DNA from: Haliclona indistincta
Lineage: Eukaryota; Porifera; Demospongiae; Haplosclerida; Chalinidae
Reading direction: 5' to 3'
NCBI GenBank assembly: GCA_964017065.1
Contig: OZ024784.1
Coordinates: 5,127,152-5,191,151 of the forward strand
DNA: 64,000 nucleotides
Shown one piece after another: positions 41,426 to 52,176 of the stretch (position 1 is its first letter; each line of letters starts with the position of its first letter). Both the position numbers and the translations under genes were made by a program. Under the pieces are notes generated by a model that was not told the DNA's origin, made no database searches, and worked only from the letters and a program-made list of their open reading frames with translations.

Positions 41426-43732
41426 TCACTTTATAAATGCCTGCCGTCCGGTAATCACTGCAGTCAATATAATATTAGCACTGTAGTCTCTTTCCAACAC
41501 TGGATAAAAGCTAGACAAAACAATTGGAAGCACTTTAGGAAGAAAGAGAATGAACTGACTGGCAGCCAAAATGACAATTATCCCTACCACAAATGTAGCG
41601 TTAGCAGCTGGTTCATTTTCTGTCACAAGAAAGATAATATACAATGGTGCTGTCATAGCCAGAGTAAACGTCAAGATGAAAATGAAGAGATTAAGTTTCT
41701 TGGTGTCTTTGAAATTTTTTTGCCTAATATTGCGAGTGTGCACGGCCAGGTAAACTATGACAAATGAAAAAACAGTGATATAACCAGCAATGAGACCCCC
41801 AATTAAGAAATAATCTGGACTCTGTAGATCAGCGTGTACATGTATTACTGGAACAAAATGACCAGTGCTTTCTTTGAAAAGATGAATAGTTATGAGTGGA
41901 AGCACCACAATGTTAGGAACAATAGTGAGGAAGATTATAGTGAGCAGTAGAGGAAAGTTGCTCCAATATTTGCCAAGATCTTTTTTTAATCTTGATGAAA
42001 ATATGCGATACACTCTCAGTAGTTTGATGAAAAGAGTGATCAGTATTAGACCAAATCCATTCAAAGCTAGTGCAACATTGATCCACAAAATTTTTTTGAA
42101 TGTCTCTTTGGGTACGTAGAAAGTTCCATATGTGAGCTTTAATGTAGCCACTGTACACAGCAGGTAGCATCCAGCAAACACAAGCAGGCTGAGATAAGGA
42201 CTGGTAGCCTTAACGATCTTGTGGTTTCTATAATATAAGTACAGAATGAGTTGTAGTGTAGTGGATATTATGAGAGTACCAATTATGATGTACAGTATAA
42301 TGGCTCCAGTAAGTGAAATAAAAGCATAATCATAAATTGGAGATACCGTATCATTCGATAAGTCACTGGCATTAATGTATATGCGAAAATCTGAAGGGCC
42401 TACAGGATTGTATAGTCCAACACGTTTTTCAGTTCCATTTTTTAATGCCCAGATAACCTCTACTGGTGTAGACACACTATGATATTCATCAAATTTAACC
42501 AATCCACCAGCTCCTTGGAAACTCAACATTGCCAGTTGTTCTTCGATTATTTTAGTTATTTCGGGTTGTCCAATGGTGTAGTTGTCAATTGAAAGATTTC
42601 TGCCTCCCATTATAAAAAGAGAGTCGTTCACTGCCAAGGCAAAAGCCCAAATTTGATCATACATGTAACTTGCAAAAGTCAAATCAGAATTAATGTCACT
42701 TACATTGTAGTCACTTTTTATGCCTTCAAGATCATTAAAATACTTTCTTTCAAATGTATTGTAATCAACTCCAGAATGCAGCAATTTTGACACATTTGGA
42801 AGCTTGATCTGTGTGTGCAAGAGTATGTGACCAGTGACAGCACTGAATAATGTGTCTCGATCAGTACCACCTTGATTCATAAGATACTGAAGTGTTGTCT
42901 CGTAATGAATCCAAGTGTACCGAGGATAGACTAACTGATTGTCAAGAGCTTGAGACAATAACACACTACTTTGCTCTGGGTTGAGTAATACAACAACAAT
43001 AGCCACTCCTTTTGACTTGATATCAGAGATCGCTTGCTTAAAATATACTAACTTCACTCCTCGTACACTAACAGAAACTTCTATACTCTTGTTACGTGAT
43101 GCTTTTATATTTTGTTCAAGATAAACCATACACTCTGAGAAGAACAAACTTCCAAGATCATATACCACACCTATTTTCTTCCAATTGTACTGATCCATAA
43201 TGGCCAGTAGTGCGTCTGAGTATGCAGTTGCTGATCCCAAGAAATGCCACAGGTGAGGAAAAGTACTGTTTTGCAATTTGAATATTGGTGAGTTTGCTGC
43301 TGAGAGTTGTATGAGATCAAACCCATCATGACCAGCCACAGGAGACAAAACTGAAGTGTGTGAAGAGCACACTAGACCAGTGACAGCAACAACAGGTCTA
43401 CATGGTGGGTTCACAGTGTACTTGACCAGGTTACTTAGTCCAATACCAGCCTCAGTCCGTGAACATGCTTCAATGTTCTCCACTATCAGCTCAATATGGT
43501 AGCCAGGAAGAAGGTCAGTGCGATTATTGATCTCGTCTCGAGCAACGCGAGCTCCTGACAGAACTTCAAGTCCTCCGTCCCATCCAGCACTGTCTTGAGA
43601 GTCAGGAAAGGGCACTAATAATAGCAAATACAATGGTTTAGTCTCCGAAGTAGCAGTAATGTTGGGACAACTGATACTGCTGACTTTGATACTTAAACTA
43701 ATAGACAGCAGCAAGAATAGAGATAGCTTCAT
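41426..43732 (-). CDS. GABA-B-like class C GPCR 2 (intronless, 768 aa)
   Basis: ATG at 43732 opens a signal peptide (MKLSLFLLLSISLSIKVSS). The Venus-flytrap domain carries VLSGARVARDEINNRTDLL, CSSHTSVLSPVAGHDG and the second-lobe MYDQIWAFALAVNDS. The junction FQGAGGLVKFDEYHSVST runs into TM1 (ISLTGAIILYIIIG). TM2/3 motifs ATSPYLSLLVFAGCYLL and LLRVYRIFSSRLKKDL follow, and TM7 ends FLPKVLPIVLSS with a short tail. It is closest by eye to receptors 3 and 4. About 200 bp of the ligand domain (43317-43520) are almost identical to receptors 1 and 4. Confidence 0.85.
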   Translation of the reverse strand: MKLSLFLLLSISLSIKVSSISCPNITATSETKPLYLLLLVPFPDSQDSAGWDGGLEVLSGARVARDEINNRTDLLPGYHIELIVENIEACSRTEAGIGLSNLVKYTVNPPCRPVVAVTGLVCSSHTSVLSPVAGHDGFDLIQLSAANSPIFKLQNSTFPHLWHFLGSATAYSDALLAIMDQYNWKKIGVVYDLGSLFFSECMVYLEQNIKASRNKSIEVSVSVRGVKLVYFKQAISDIKSKGVAIVVVLLNPEQSSVLLSQALDNQLVYPRYTWIHYETTLQYLMNQGGTDRDTLFSAVTGHILLHTQIKLPNVSKLLHSGVDYNTFERKYFNDLEGIKSDYNVSDINSDLTFASYMYDQIWAFALAVNDSLFIMGGRNLSIDNYTIGQPEITKIIEEQLAMLSFQGAGGLVKFDEYHSVSTPVEVIWALKNGTEKRVGLYNPVGPSDFRIYINASDLSNDTVSPIYDYAFISLTGAIILYIIIGTLIISTTLQLILYLYYRNHKIVKATSPYLSLLVFAGCYLLCTVATLKLTYGTFYVPKETFKKILWINVALALNGFGLILITLFIKLLRVYRIFSSRLKKDLGKYWSNFPLLLTIIFLTIVPNIVVLPLITIHLFKESTGHFVPVIHVHADLQSPDYFLIGGLIAGYITVFSFVIVYLAVHTRNIRQKNFKDTKKLNLFIFILTFTLAMTAPLYIIFLVTENEPAANATFVVGIIVILAASQFILFLPKVLPIVLSSFYPVLERDYSANIILTAVITGRQAFIK

Positions 43733-44345
43733 GACTTGAGGAACGTGTTTCGATGCTTACTATACACAAATTGAAAACAGTTTCATCATGTTATCTAAAC
43801 TAGCAGGGGATCCAGTCACAAGCACACACACTACTAAACTACCAGATGTTATATATAGGCTATTTGAGTTTCAATAACAACGGAACTAGGCTAAGATACT
43901 ATAATCAATCGGTTATTATAATAAAAATAATGTTCTTACATCCTAATATTATGGCTGAGCCCTTCTTCAGAGGTTTTGTGAAATTATTTATTAATGTCAC
44001 TATTAATAATTATTGTTAACCAGTACTATTTTTTTAGTGATTATGATGACATTGGTAAATTCACTAAAATCAGTACCTTTCATTAGCATACTACTGGTAC
44101 CAACTCATATGCTTGCAGTAAGCTGTTTGTTTAATTATTTCTAGTTGCTGGGACAACAATACTGTATTTTCTGGTTTTGTGCTTTTATTTGAACAAACGT
44201 CGTCTTGTAGTATTGTAAATAATAAAATTCTTATCACAATAGTACAGGTGCAATGAAATAAAACTGAAATAATTATAAAACTGGTCATTAATGTTACCAT
44301 AGATAGTATAGTAATATTACTATTACTATACTATTATCTATGATG
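43733..44345. other. Intergenic with a terminal AT hairpin
   Basis: No gene is seen. An AT-rich palindrome (CATAGATAGTATAGTAA pairing with TTACTATACTATTATCTATG) lies at 44298-44342, directly downstream of the receptor 3 stop at 44346, and may structure its 3' end. Confidence 0.5.
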
Positions 44346-46658
44346 TTACTTAGAACTGATTGATAGTAACAGTTTGGTGGTATATATTGATTCCCATGAT
44401 GGATATACGTTAGACAGAAAAGTTGGCAGCACTTTAGGAAGAAAAAGAATGACCTGACTGGCAAAGGAAACAAACATCATTCCAACCACCAGTATTATGT
44501 TAGCAGCTGGTTCATTCTCTTTTACCAGAAAGATGATATACAGTGGTGATTTTATCGCCAGAGAGAATAACAGACAGTAAATGAAGAAACTGAGTTTTTT
44601 TGTGTCTTTGAAGTTTTTATGCTTGATCTTGCGAGTGCGAATAGCCAGAAAAAGAATGATGAACGAAAACAAAGTGACATAGCTAGCAATGATGCCTCCA
44701 ATCACAAAGTAATTGGTGCTCTTTAGCTCAATGTGTACTTCTGTGTATGTTTCTCTATAGATGTTCGTAGTATTGTATTCTGGTGGGAATACAGCAATAA
44801 GTGTCACTACGACGATGTTAGGAATAACAGCGAGTACGATAATAGTGAGAAAAAGAGGAAAGTTGCTCCAGTACCTGCCAAGATCCATTTTTAATCTTGA
44901 ATAGAATATGCGATACACTCTCAGTAGCTTGATGAACAGAGTGATCAGTATTAGTCCAAATCCGTTCAAAACTAGCACAATGTTTGTACTCAACATAAAC
45001 ACAAAAGTTTGTGGGAGTAAAACAAACGTACCATACGTGAGTTTCATCGTACCTGCTGCACACAAAAAGTAGCATCCAGCAAACATGAGCAGGCTGAGGT
45101 AAGGACTGGTTGCTTTGATAGCCTTTTCGTTTCTGTAGTAGATGTACAGAATGAATTGCACTGTTATAAACACGACAAGAACGGCGATCACGATATACAG
45201 TATTACAGCTACAGGAAGTGGAATGAGAAAGTATTCCATTCGAGGCAAATCACTTGGAATCTGACTTGCGTCTATATCGACATGAAAACCAGTGGTGTTT
45301 AGAGGATCGTATTTTCCAACAAGTTTCTCAGTTCTATTCTGTAATACCCAGTAAATCTCTACTGGCGTAGACACGCTGCGGTATTTGTTGAATTGTACCC
45401 AACCACCAGCTCCTTGGAAGCTCAGATTCTCAAGCTGATTCTCAATTATAGTAGTAATTTCAAGGCTTCCAAAACCATAATCGTCAATGGAAAGGTTTCT
45501 GCTCGCCAGTATTGGAAGGGAGCTGTTTACAGCTAAGGCAAATGCCCACACTTCATCGTAAAAATAACTTCCAAAGATAAAATTTGAAGTCAAGTCACTT
45601 GCATTGTACATGTATATCTCTCTAAGGTTCGCTAAATCAGCAAGATACTTAGTTTCAAGTTCTCCATAAGTCCCTCCTGATACCAATTTTAACGAATTGC
45701 TTTCAAGTCGTGTGAGCGTGTGCAGAAGTATGTGACCACGAGTAGCATTGTATAGATCATTGTGATTGATCAGATTTTCATCCAAAAGGTAGTTCAAAAT
45801 TGTCTCAACATGAATCCATGTGTATTGCGGATAAATCATTTGTTCATCTAGAACTCTTTTCAATAGGATAGATGACTGTTCTTCGTTCAACATCACAACC
45901 AGCACTGTGACTCCACTGGATTTGATGCCAGAGATAACTGAATCAAAGTACACATCGATACTGCCCCTTATTTCTGAATTGAGGACTACAGTTTTGTTCT
46001 GTTCTTTGAGCTGCTGCAGGAGATACTTAGCATTCTCAGAATAAAACACATTCCCACTGTCAAACACTAGACCAACTCTATTCCAGTCAAACTGATTCAT
46101 GATGGCAATGATAGTGTCACTATATACAGTAGCTGAGCCTAGGAATCGCCATAGATGAGGAAAGCGATCATTCTCTGTTTGAAAAATAGGAGAATTGCCT
46201 GCTGCTAGTTGTATTAGATCATACCCTTCATGACCTGCTACAGGAGACAGGATTGAAGTGTGTGAGGAGCACACTAGTCCATTGACTGCAACAACAGGTT
46301 GACACTCTGGCTCAGGGTTAGCAGTGTACCTCACCAAGTTAGTCAGTCCTGTATCTGCTCTTGTATGGGAACAAGACTCGACATCATCCACAATCAGTTC
46401 AATATGGTAGCCAGGGAGGAGATCAGCGCGGTCGTTGATCTCATCTCGAGCAACGCGAGCTCCCGATACAGTTGCAAGTCCTTCATCCCATCTCGTACCG
46501 TCAGTTGGGTTCGGAAAGGGCGCCAGAGTCAATAGGAACAACGGTTTCGTTGTTCTAGTACCACCATCATTCCGGCAGACACTGCTAGTAGCACTGCATT
46601 GCATTGTTACCAGCAAGAAGATCACCACGATTAACTTCATTGCGAAAGAGTAGATCAT
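44346..46658 (-). CDS. GABA-B-like class C GPCR 3 (intronless, 770 aa)
   Basis: The longest frame begins at a TTG; the first ATG is at 46658 (MIYSFAMKLIVVIFLL), giving a good signal peptide. The Venus-flytrap has ARVARDEINDRADLLPGY, ESCSHTRADTGLTN, CSSHTSILSPVAGHEG and YFYDEVWAFALAVNS. TM1 is near IPLPVAVILYIVIAVLVV, ICL2 carries LLRVYRIFYSRLKMDLGRYW, and TM7 ends FLPKVLPTFLSN. It contains one extra residue pair in the EPECQP loop relative to receptors 1, 2 and 4. It did not share the recent conversion block. Confidence 0.85.
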   Translation of the reverse strand: MIYSFAMKLIVVIFLLVTMQCSATSSVCRNDGGTRTTKPLFLLTLAPFPNPTDGTRWDEGLATVSGARVARDEINDRADLLPGYHIELIVDDVESCSHTRADTGLTNLVRYTANPEPECQPVVAVNGLVCSSHTSILSPVAGHEGYDLIQLAAGNSPIFQTENDRFPHLWRFLGSATVYSDTIIAIMNQFDWNRVGLVFDSGNVFYSENAKYLLQQLKEQNKTVVLNSEIRGSIDVYFDSVISGIKSSGVTVLVVMLNEEQSSILLKRVLDEQMIYPQYTWIHVETILNYLLDENLINHNDLYNATRGHILLHTLTRLESNSLKLVSGGTYGELETKYLADLANLREIYMYNASDLTSNFIFGSYFYDEVWAFALAVNSSLPILASRNLSIDDYGFGSLEITTIIENQLENLSFQGAGGWVQFNKYRSVSTPVEIYWVLQNRTEKLVGKYDPLNTTGFHVDIDASQIPSDLPRMEYFLIPLPVAVILYIVIAVLVVFITVQFILYIYYRNEKAIKATSPYLSLLMFAGCYFLCAAGTMKLTYGTFVLLPQTFVFMLSTNIVLVLNGFGLILITLFIKLLRVYRIFYSRLKMDLGRYWSNFPLFLTIIVLAVIPNIVVVTLIAVFPPEYNTTNIYRETYTEVHIELKSTNYFVIGGIIASYVTLFSFIILFLAIRTRKIKHKNFKDTKKLSFFIYCLLFSLAIKSPLYIIFLVKENEPAANIILVVGMMFVSFASQVILFLPKVLPTFLSNVYPSWESIYTTKLLLSISSK

Positions 46659-47589
46659 TTTAGCAAGGCAAGCTGTTGGCAAGCTCTTGGTGTAGTAACA
46701 GCCTCTAACATGGAGGCGTGTACAATAGCATTAGCCATAATTACCTTATCACAAGACTTGCCTTGAGTATACAATCTTGTACTACTTGCATAAAAATTGG
46801 AGGTGTTAGTTTATAGATGTGTAGACAGATCGTAGTACAACTACACTAGGCTGTAGTGGAAACAATACTGCTAGTTTACACAGGCAGCTAGCTACAGGGT
46901 ATACTACTATACTATAGTGCTAGTGCTAGTGTTGTGTGATTATTAACACTCGGCGCATGCGCGAGTGTTATTGTCTACAAAGAATTACTATAATATTTCA
47001 TTTAGCTCGGCCCACATATGCCAACTTCTGCTGCAATCTATGCAACCATCTAGTAGACTCATCATGGTTGTTTCATCTCTGCTCCAAACATACAGTCACC
47101 ATTAATTCTACAGTCTCCAATAACTCTATAAACCTTGGTGTTGAAGACATACTCAGACTACTCATCAGTGAGAGTGATGACTTGTTTAAGATTAAATTTC
47201 CTTAACTCTGTTTTATATTCATATCTCATAACTCTAAATAGTCAATTATCTGTACTATGCTTATACCCTCTGGGTCCTTGCAATAATAACCTTTGAACCT
47301 TTGTCTGTCGGCACGGTCAGTACCGGTAGTTCTGCACTGCATGCAGAGACCAGCGATCACTTCTACGTCTGGTAAGGTTATGAGCATGATAAGCACGACA
47401 ATGGGTTGCAATGTGACTCCAAACCTAACAGGCTCCTGCTGCAAACCAAAATAGGGAGCTAACACTACAATGTGCATGACACACCGAGGGGTTTATAAAA
47501 TCTGTTCATTTTAGCAAGCAGCAAGTTTACATAATGTAAAGTTTACAAAATTAGTGCCGAGACTGATCTACTGGTATCTGCAGTTAATT
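46659..47589. other. Intergenic, no convincing gene
   Basis: The stretch has a short perfect hairpin (AACACTCG...CGAGTGTT at 46945-46969) in a locally GC-rich spot that may belong to the receptor 3 promoter. ORFs at 46936-47205 and 47226-47477 (minus) have no domain and no homology I recognise. Confidence 0.5.
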
Positions 47590-49869
47590 TTAATATGTCG
47601 GGTGGACGTGAGACAGAACAGTACGGTATAATGATTTCCATTCTGGGTGTACACTGGAGAGAACAGTTGGCATTACTTTAGGAAGAAAGAGAATGAACTG
47701 ATTGGCTCCCGAAATGACAAGCATCCCTAAGACCAATAATATTTCAGCACCTGGTTCATTTTCTTTTAAAAGAAGGATGATGTACATTGGGAGAATTAGT
47801 GTCATTACGAAGAAAACGATAGAGATGAAGAAGTTAAGTTTTTTGGTGTCATTAAAATTTCTGTGCTTGATATTACGAGTTTTAACAGTCAAGTAAAGGA
47901 TGACTAGTAAGAAGACGGCAATGTAGCTAGCAATGAGATATATTTGTATGAAGAAATTTGTGCTCTTTATGTCAATGTGCACTTCTGTGAACGTTCCTCT
48001 GTAAATGTTTTTAGTGTCATATTTCAATGGACGCAAGAAAAGAAGTGGAAGCACCACAATGTTAGGAAGAATAGTGAGGAAAATTATAGTGAGTAGTAGA
48101 GGAAAGTTGCTCCAATACTTGCCAAGATCAGTATTTAAGTTAGAAGAAAATATGCGATACACTCTCAGTTGTTTGATGAAAAGAGTGATCAGTACCAGGC
48201 TAAATCCATTCAAAACAAGTACGATGCTTGTGCTAAAAATTATAATGAAATCCTCTTTAGACGTTATGACAAATGTGACAAATGTGATTTTGAACACTAT
48301 TGAAAAACACAGCAGGTAGCATCCAGCAAACATGAGCAGGCTGAGGTAGGGACTGGTAGCCTTGATCACCTTGTGGTCTCTGTAGTATATGTACAAGATT
48401 AGCTGTACTGTGGTGAACACAATGAGAGCGGCTGTTAGCATATACAGCAGAATCGCCACAGGAAGAGGAATTAGATAGTATATTTTAGGCAGAGTGTCAC
48501 TTGGTATTTCAATATTAACATAAAGATCAACGGAGTTGAGAGGATTGTATATTCCAACAAGTTTTTCAGTTCCGTTTTTCAGTATCCAAAAAATCTCAAC
48601 CGGTGTAGATATGCTACGATATTCATTGAACTCAATCCACCCACTTGCTCCTTGAAAGCTCAGGTTTGCTAGTTGCTGTTCAATCACGTTAGTAATCTCG
48701 TGTTGTTGAATGGTATAGCTGTCAATGGAGAGGTTCCTGTTTGCCAGTACTGGAAGAGAATTATTCAAAGCAAGCCCAAGAGCCCAAACTTGATCATACA
48801 TGTGATGTGTCAAGAACATTGATTGAGTTATGTTGTACAAGGGATATTCTTTTGAAACTTCTTTGAAATCATTATCGTACTTTGTTTCTATCTCGTCCAA
48901 TGAATCACCGGAAAGCAATGTGGTTGACTTGTTTCCTGGATAAGTTTGAACAATGACATGAATGTGACCACGTGAAGCATTGTAAACTCTGGCTGGTTCT
49001 AAGACATTAGCTTGAACAAGAGTACTAACTGTTGTCTCTACCAGTATCCATGTGTAATATGGATACACAAATCCTTCATTGAGAGTATGATTCAAGAGAA
49101 GGCATGCTTGATGTGCATTGAGTGATACGAACATTATAGTTTCATCTGAATTTCTGAGATGAAAGAGTATTTGCTGAAAATAAAGATTGTTTGTACCTCT
49201 CACTGCCACATCGAAGGTAATAGTTTTGCTACTAGACTCCTTGATTTTGCGAAAAAAATATCGTGCTGTCTCAGCATGAAAGACAGATCCGATATCATAG
49301 ACTAGACCAATTTTAGTCCATCCAAACCTATCCATTAGCGCTAATGCCGTGTCAACATACTCAGTCGCTGAACCCAAGAAATGCCACAAGTGAGAATAAT
49401 CGTCATTTCGTATTTGGAAGATTGGTGAATTTGCTACGGAAACCTGTATAAGATCCAATCTGTTATGACCAGCCACAGGAGACAAAACTGAAGTGTGTGA
49501 AGAGCACACTAGACCAGTGACAGCAACAACAGGTCTACATGGTGGGTTCACAGTGTACTTGACCAGGTTACTCAGTCCAATACCAGCCTCAGTCCGTGAA
49601 CATGCTTCAATGTTCTCCACTATCAGCTCAATATGGTAGCCAGGAAGAAGGTCAGTGCGATTGTTGATCTCATCTCGAGCAACACGAAGTCCGGAAATTA
49701 TGCCAAGGCCATTGTCCCATCCAGCACCATTCTGAGGGTCAGGGAAGGGCACTAGTGTCAGCAGGAACAGTGGTTTGGTCTCTGAAGTAGCAGTGGTGTT
49801 AGGACAACTAGTACCCACCACAAACCTAAGCAATTGAAGAACCAATGCAAAAAGAATCATCTTAGCCAT
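47590..49869 (-). CDS. GABA-B-like class C GPCR 4 (intronless, 759 aa)
   Basis: First ATG at 49869 (MAKMILFALVLQLLRFVVG) is a signal peptide; a longer frame begins with GTG. The Venus-flytrap has GLRVARDEINNRTDLL, CSSHTSVLSPVAGHNRLDLI and MYDQVWALGLALNNS, with the junction FQGASGWIEFNEYRSIST. TM1 is near IPLPVAILLYMLTAALIV, ICL2 carries QLRVYRIFSSNLNTDL, and TM7 ends FLPKVMPTVLSS. Its ligand-domain segment at about 49470-49665 is almost identical in DNA to receptors 1 and 2. Confidence 0.85.
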   Translation of the reverse strand: MAKMILFALVLQLLRFVVGTSCPNTTATSETKPLFLLTLVPFPDPQNGAGWDNGLGIISGLRVARDEINNRTDLLPGYHIELIVENIEACSRTEAGIGLSNLVKYTVNPPCRPVVAVTGLVCSSHTSVLSPVAGHNRLDLIQVSVANSPIFQIRNDDYSHLWHFLGSATEYVDTALALMDRFGWTKIGLVYDIGSVFHAETARYFFRKIKESSSKTITFDVAVRGTNNLYFQQILFHLRNSDETIMFVSLNAHQACLLLNHTLNEGFVYPYYTWILVETTVSTLVQANVLEPARVYNASRGHIHVIVQTYPGNKSTTLLSGDSLDEIETKYDNDFKEVSKEYPLYNITQSMFLTHHMYDQVWALGLALNNSLPVLANRNLSIDSYTIQQHEITNVIEQQLANLSFQGASGWIEFNEYRSISTPVEIFWILKNGTEKLVGIYNPLNSVDLYVNIEIPSDTLPKIYYLIPLPVAILLYMLTAALIVFTTVQLILYIYYRDHKVIKATSPYLSLLMFAGCYLLCFSIVFKITFVTFVITSKEDFIIIFSTSIVLVLNGFSLVLITLFIKQLRVYRIFSSNLNTDLGKYWSNFPLLLTIIFLTILPNIVVLPLLFLRPLKYDTKNIYRGTFTEVHIDIKSTNFFIQIYLIASYIAVFLLVILYLTVKTRNIKHRNFNDTKKLNFFISIVFFVMTLILPMYIILLLKENEPGAEILLVLGMLVISGANQFILFLPKVMPTVLSSVHPEWKSLYRTVLSHVHPTY

Positions 49870-50133
49870 CACAGTTGATCGAACGTGACTAAAACATTTT
49901 TAACGGACAAACAAGTAACACTCAAAGAGGATACAAACATGACAAGACGAGGAAACTACATGTATACATTATAAGTCTGATATTTTAGCACGTTTTTCTT
50001 TGATGCCAATGTTTATCATCACGCATAAGGTTCGAAAAAGATGTCTGACAAACAATCACAGAGTAATACACAAGGAAATCAATTTTTGAAAATTGAAAAA
50101 TGGATAATAAAGATAGAAACTCTATGGTCTACA

Positions 50134-51994
50134 TTAACAACTTCTAATAAATTCAGTTTCTCGGCCTGTCTTCTTAATGGTTGCTAACAACTCATCACTG
50201 GACAGCGTAGTGGTCACAATCACAAGCTGCTCTTCCATGTTGATTTCTACTTCCATATCAACACCTTTGGAATCTGTAGGATTGAGAGTGATCTTATATC
50301 AAACATCAGAATCAAAATGGTCCATCATGAGTCAAAAAGCTAATGACACATACTCGCTAGTTCAAATTTTTGATAGATACAAATGCCACACTATGGCCTG
50401 GACCTAACCAGAGGTTAATATCAACAGAACTTGATCCCACTGAAGGATGCAGTTTCTCACAGAATACTAATACAATGGTTGTACAGTGAACCAGCTGTCA
50501 AGGAGCGCTAGCCTTATGTATCAACAAATTGTAAAGCAAAAGCAATAACCACAACAAACACCATCTGTGCACTATAGTAGTTTCAAAATTGCACCTACTA
50601 TTTGGACTTGGAGATACAAAGCAGTACAAATCAATGAAGGAATTAACAAGAGTTTTCAAATGCTAGGTAGCATTTTTGTTAAAACTTGCTGTAAGGCATA
50701 TTGTCAGCCAAATCCACATACATATCATTGTGTAGCTTGAAGAAAAAACTATTGTCCTTCCCTCCAAAAGGTGTCTCTTTACCTTGAAGACCAATTTTTT
50801 TCAAAAAGTGTATTTTGGTTCAAAAGTACAAAGTGCAGGAGCAATACATAATACATTGAACAGCTGGTGTCTGAACACTGTCCCAGTATCCAGCTAATAG
50901 CAGCCACCTACTACCCACACCCCACCTAGAAAGGCAAATTGCAGGATTGTAATTGTACAGTGATCAGAACAAAGTTCAATGACAATTACAAAGAAATTTG
51001 CTATATTCGATGCCTATCGATAGGCAAGCAAACTGCACACATCAACTCTGTCTGCACAAATACCCATGGTTAGAAAATATAGCTACTTGCAAAAGTCATG
51101 AATATCATTAATTTGGTGACCCGCAATTCCACATGTGAGAGTTGAGAATGTTGTTTCACACTTACTCTTGAGACGATCCAACACTTTTCTCACAGCTCCA
51201 GAACAGCCCTCACAGGTCATGGCTACTTTGAACTCATGCTACAAAGAAAAACAGCCTATTGTGATTAATATAGACCACACCCACAATCCAAGGAGTTCCT
51301 TCCTGTAATATCGACCACAATTGTAAAAGTACAATTGTGAATTGGCACACAACAGTACAATGGGCACACAACAGTAAATAAAAACATCGTAATTTTGCAG
51401 ACAAATAAAATTTTGATCTCAGTAGTTGTACTGACGATTGTTAGGTACAGCTAGCCTCGTCCCCAGTCCCTCAAAGGAGGGCCTTGTATACACTGACTGC
51501 GCACGCGTGGGAAACACGTGCGCATGATGAAGTATTAATTACAGGAGTCGACCTTCAGCGTGAAGGTACATGTACACACCAACGACTGGAGCGCAAAAGA
51601 TAGAGCATCCTCAAACGAAATGTCTGTAATGCTCTAGGAGGGGCTCGAGCGTAGCTGACCAGCAGCCATGTGTTCACTGACAGTGAGCTGTATTATTTAC
51701 TACGTCATACGTGGTACGGACGTGTACCAAAGGTATCCTATTTCCCCAGAAAATCTGGGAAATCTGGAGCATGCGCAGTCAGTGTATACCAGGCCCTCCT
51801 TTGAGGGACTGGGGACGAGGCTAAGGTACAGCATGCAGAGTACACTGTACAGTTGCCCATCCCAATGCAGATATAAATGGTTGTGAATCTCATTAACATT
51901 GTACACTATCTAAATATTGTCTCTGATCCAAACAGTTTTCTATAAAAAGCTATTAATAACAGCAAGAAAGTGAAATACTTACTTTTGCGGACAT
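50134..51994 (-). CDS. ATOX1: ATOX1-type copper chaperone (3 exons, 74 aa)
   Basis: Exons (minus): 51983-51994 (MSAK), 51166-51238, 50134-50273; 225 nt in all. The copper-binding motif MTCEGC sits in the first beta-alpha turn (HEFKVAMTCEGCSGAVRKVL), and the C-terminal LLATIKKTGRETEFI matches the conserved KTG copper-site lysine region. The length equals the family's 68-74 residues. ATOX1 carries Cu(I) from the cytosol to Golgi P-type ATPases. The start is a tiny 12-nt exon. It shares a divergent promoter of only 182 bp with ASAH1. Intron 1 carries a MITE. Confidence 0.9.
51452..51823. mobile_element. 372-bp MITE with long terminal inverted repeats and 9-bp target duplication
   Basis: The left end TAGCCTCGTCCCCAGTCCCT is the reverse complement of the right end AGGGACTGGGGACGAGGCTA. 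The repeat continues inward through the CTCAAAGGAGGGCC segment and less perfectly through TATACACTGACTGCGCA. AGGTACAGC occurs at 51443-51451 and again at 51824-51832 as a perfect 9-bp duplication. The interior is non-coding. The duplication length suggests mobilisation by a MULE transposase. Decayed relatives lie at 4429 and 14377. Confidence 0.9.
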
Positions 51995-52176
51995 AACTAT
52001 AAGGCAGCAATGAAGTCAAAGGCCCTTGGGAACGGTTAACGTTTGCAGCAGTCAGCAGAGAGTAGGAACAATGCCTCGTAGTTTCCGGACGTAAACGGGA
52101 TCGATTCGATCACGTGGGTGTGGTGTTGCATGTCACCTCATCAGCAGTCATCACATCGCCTGTCCAGGAGTTTGCC

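Noticed and set aside
47226..47477. 83-residue minus-strand ORF between receptors 3 and 4
   Set aside because: It is hydrophobic in places but has no signal, no splice partners and no similarity to the receptor transmembrane region.
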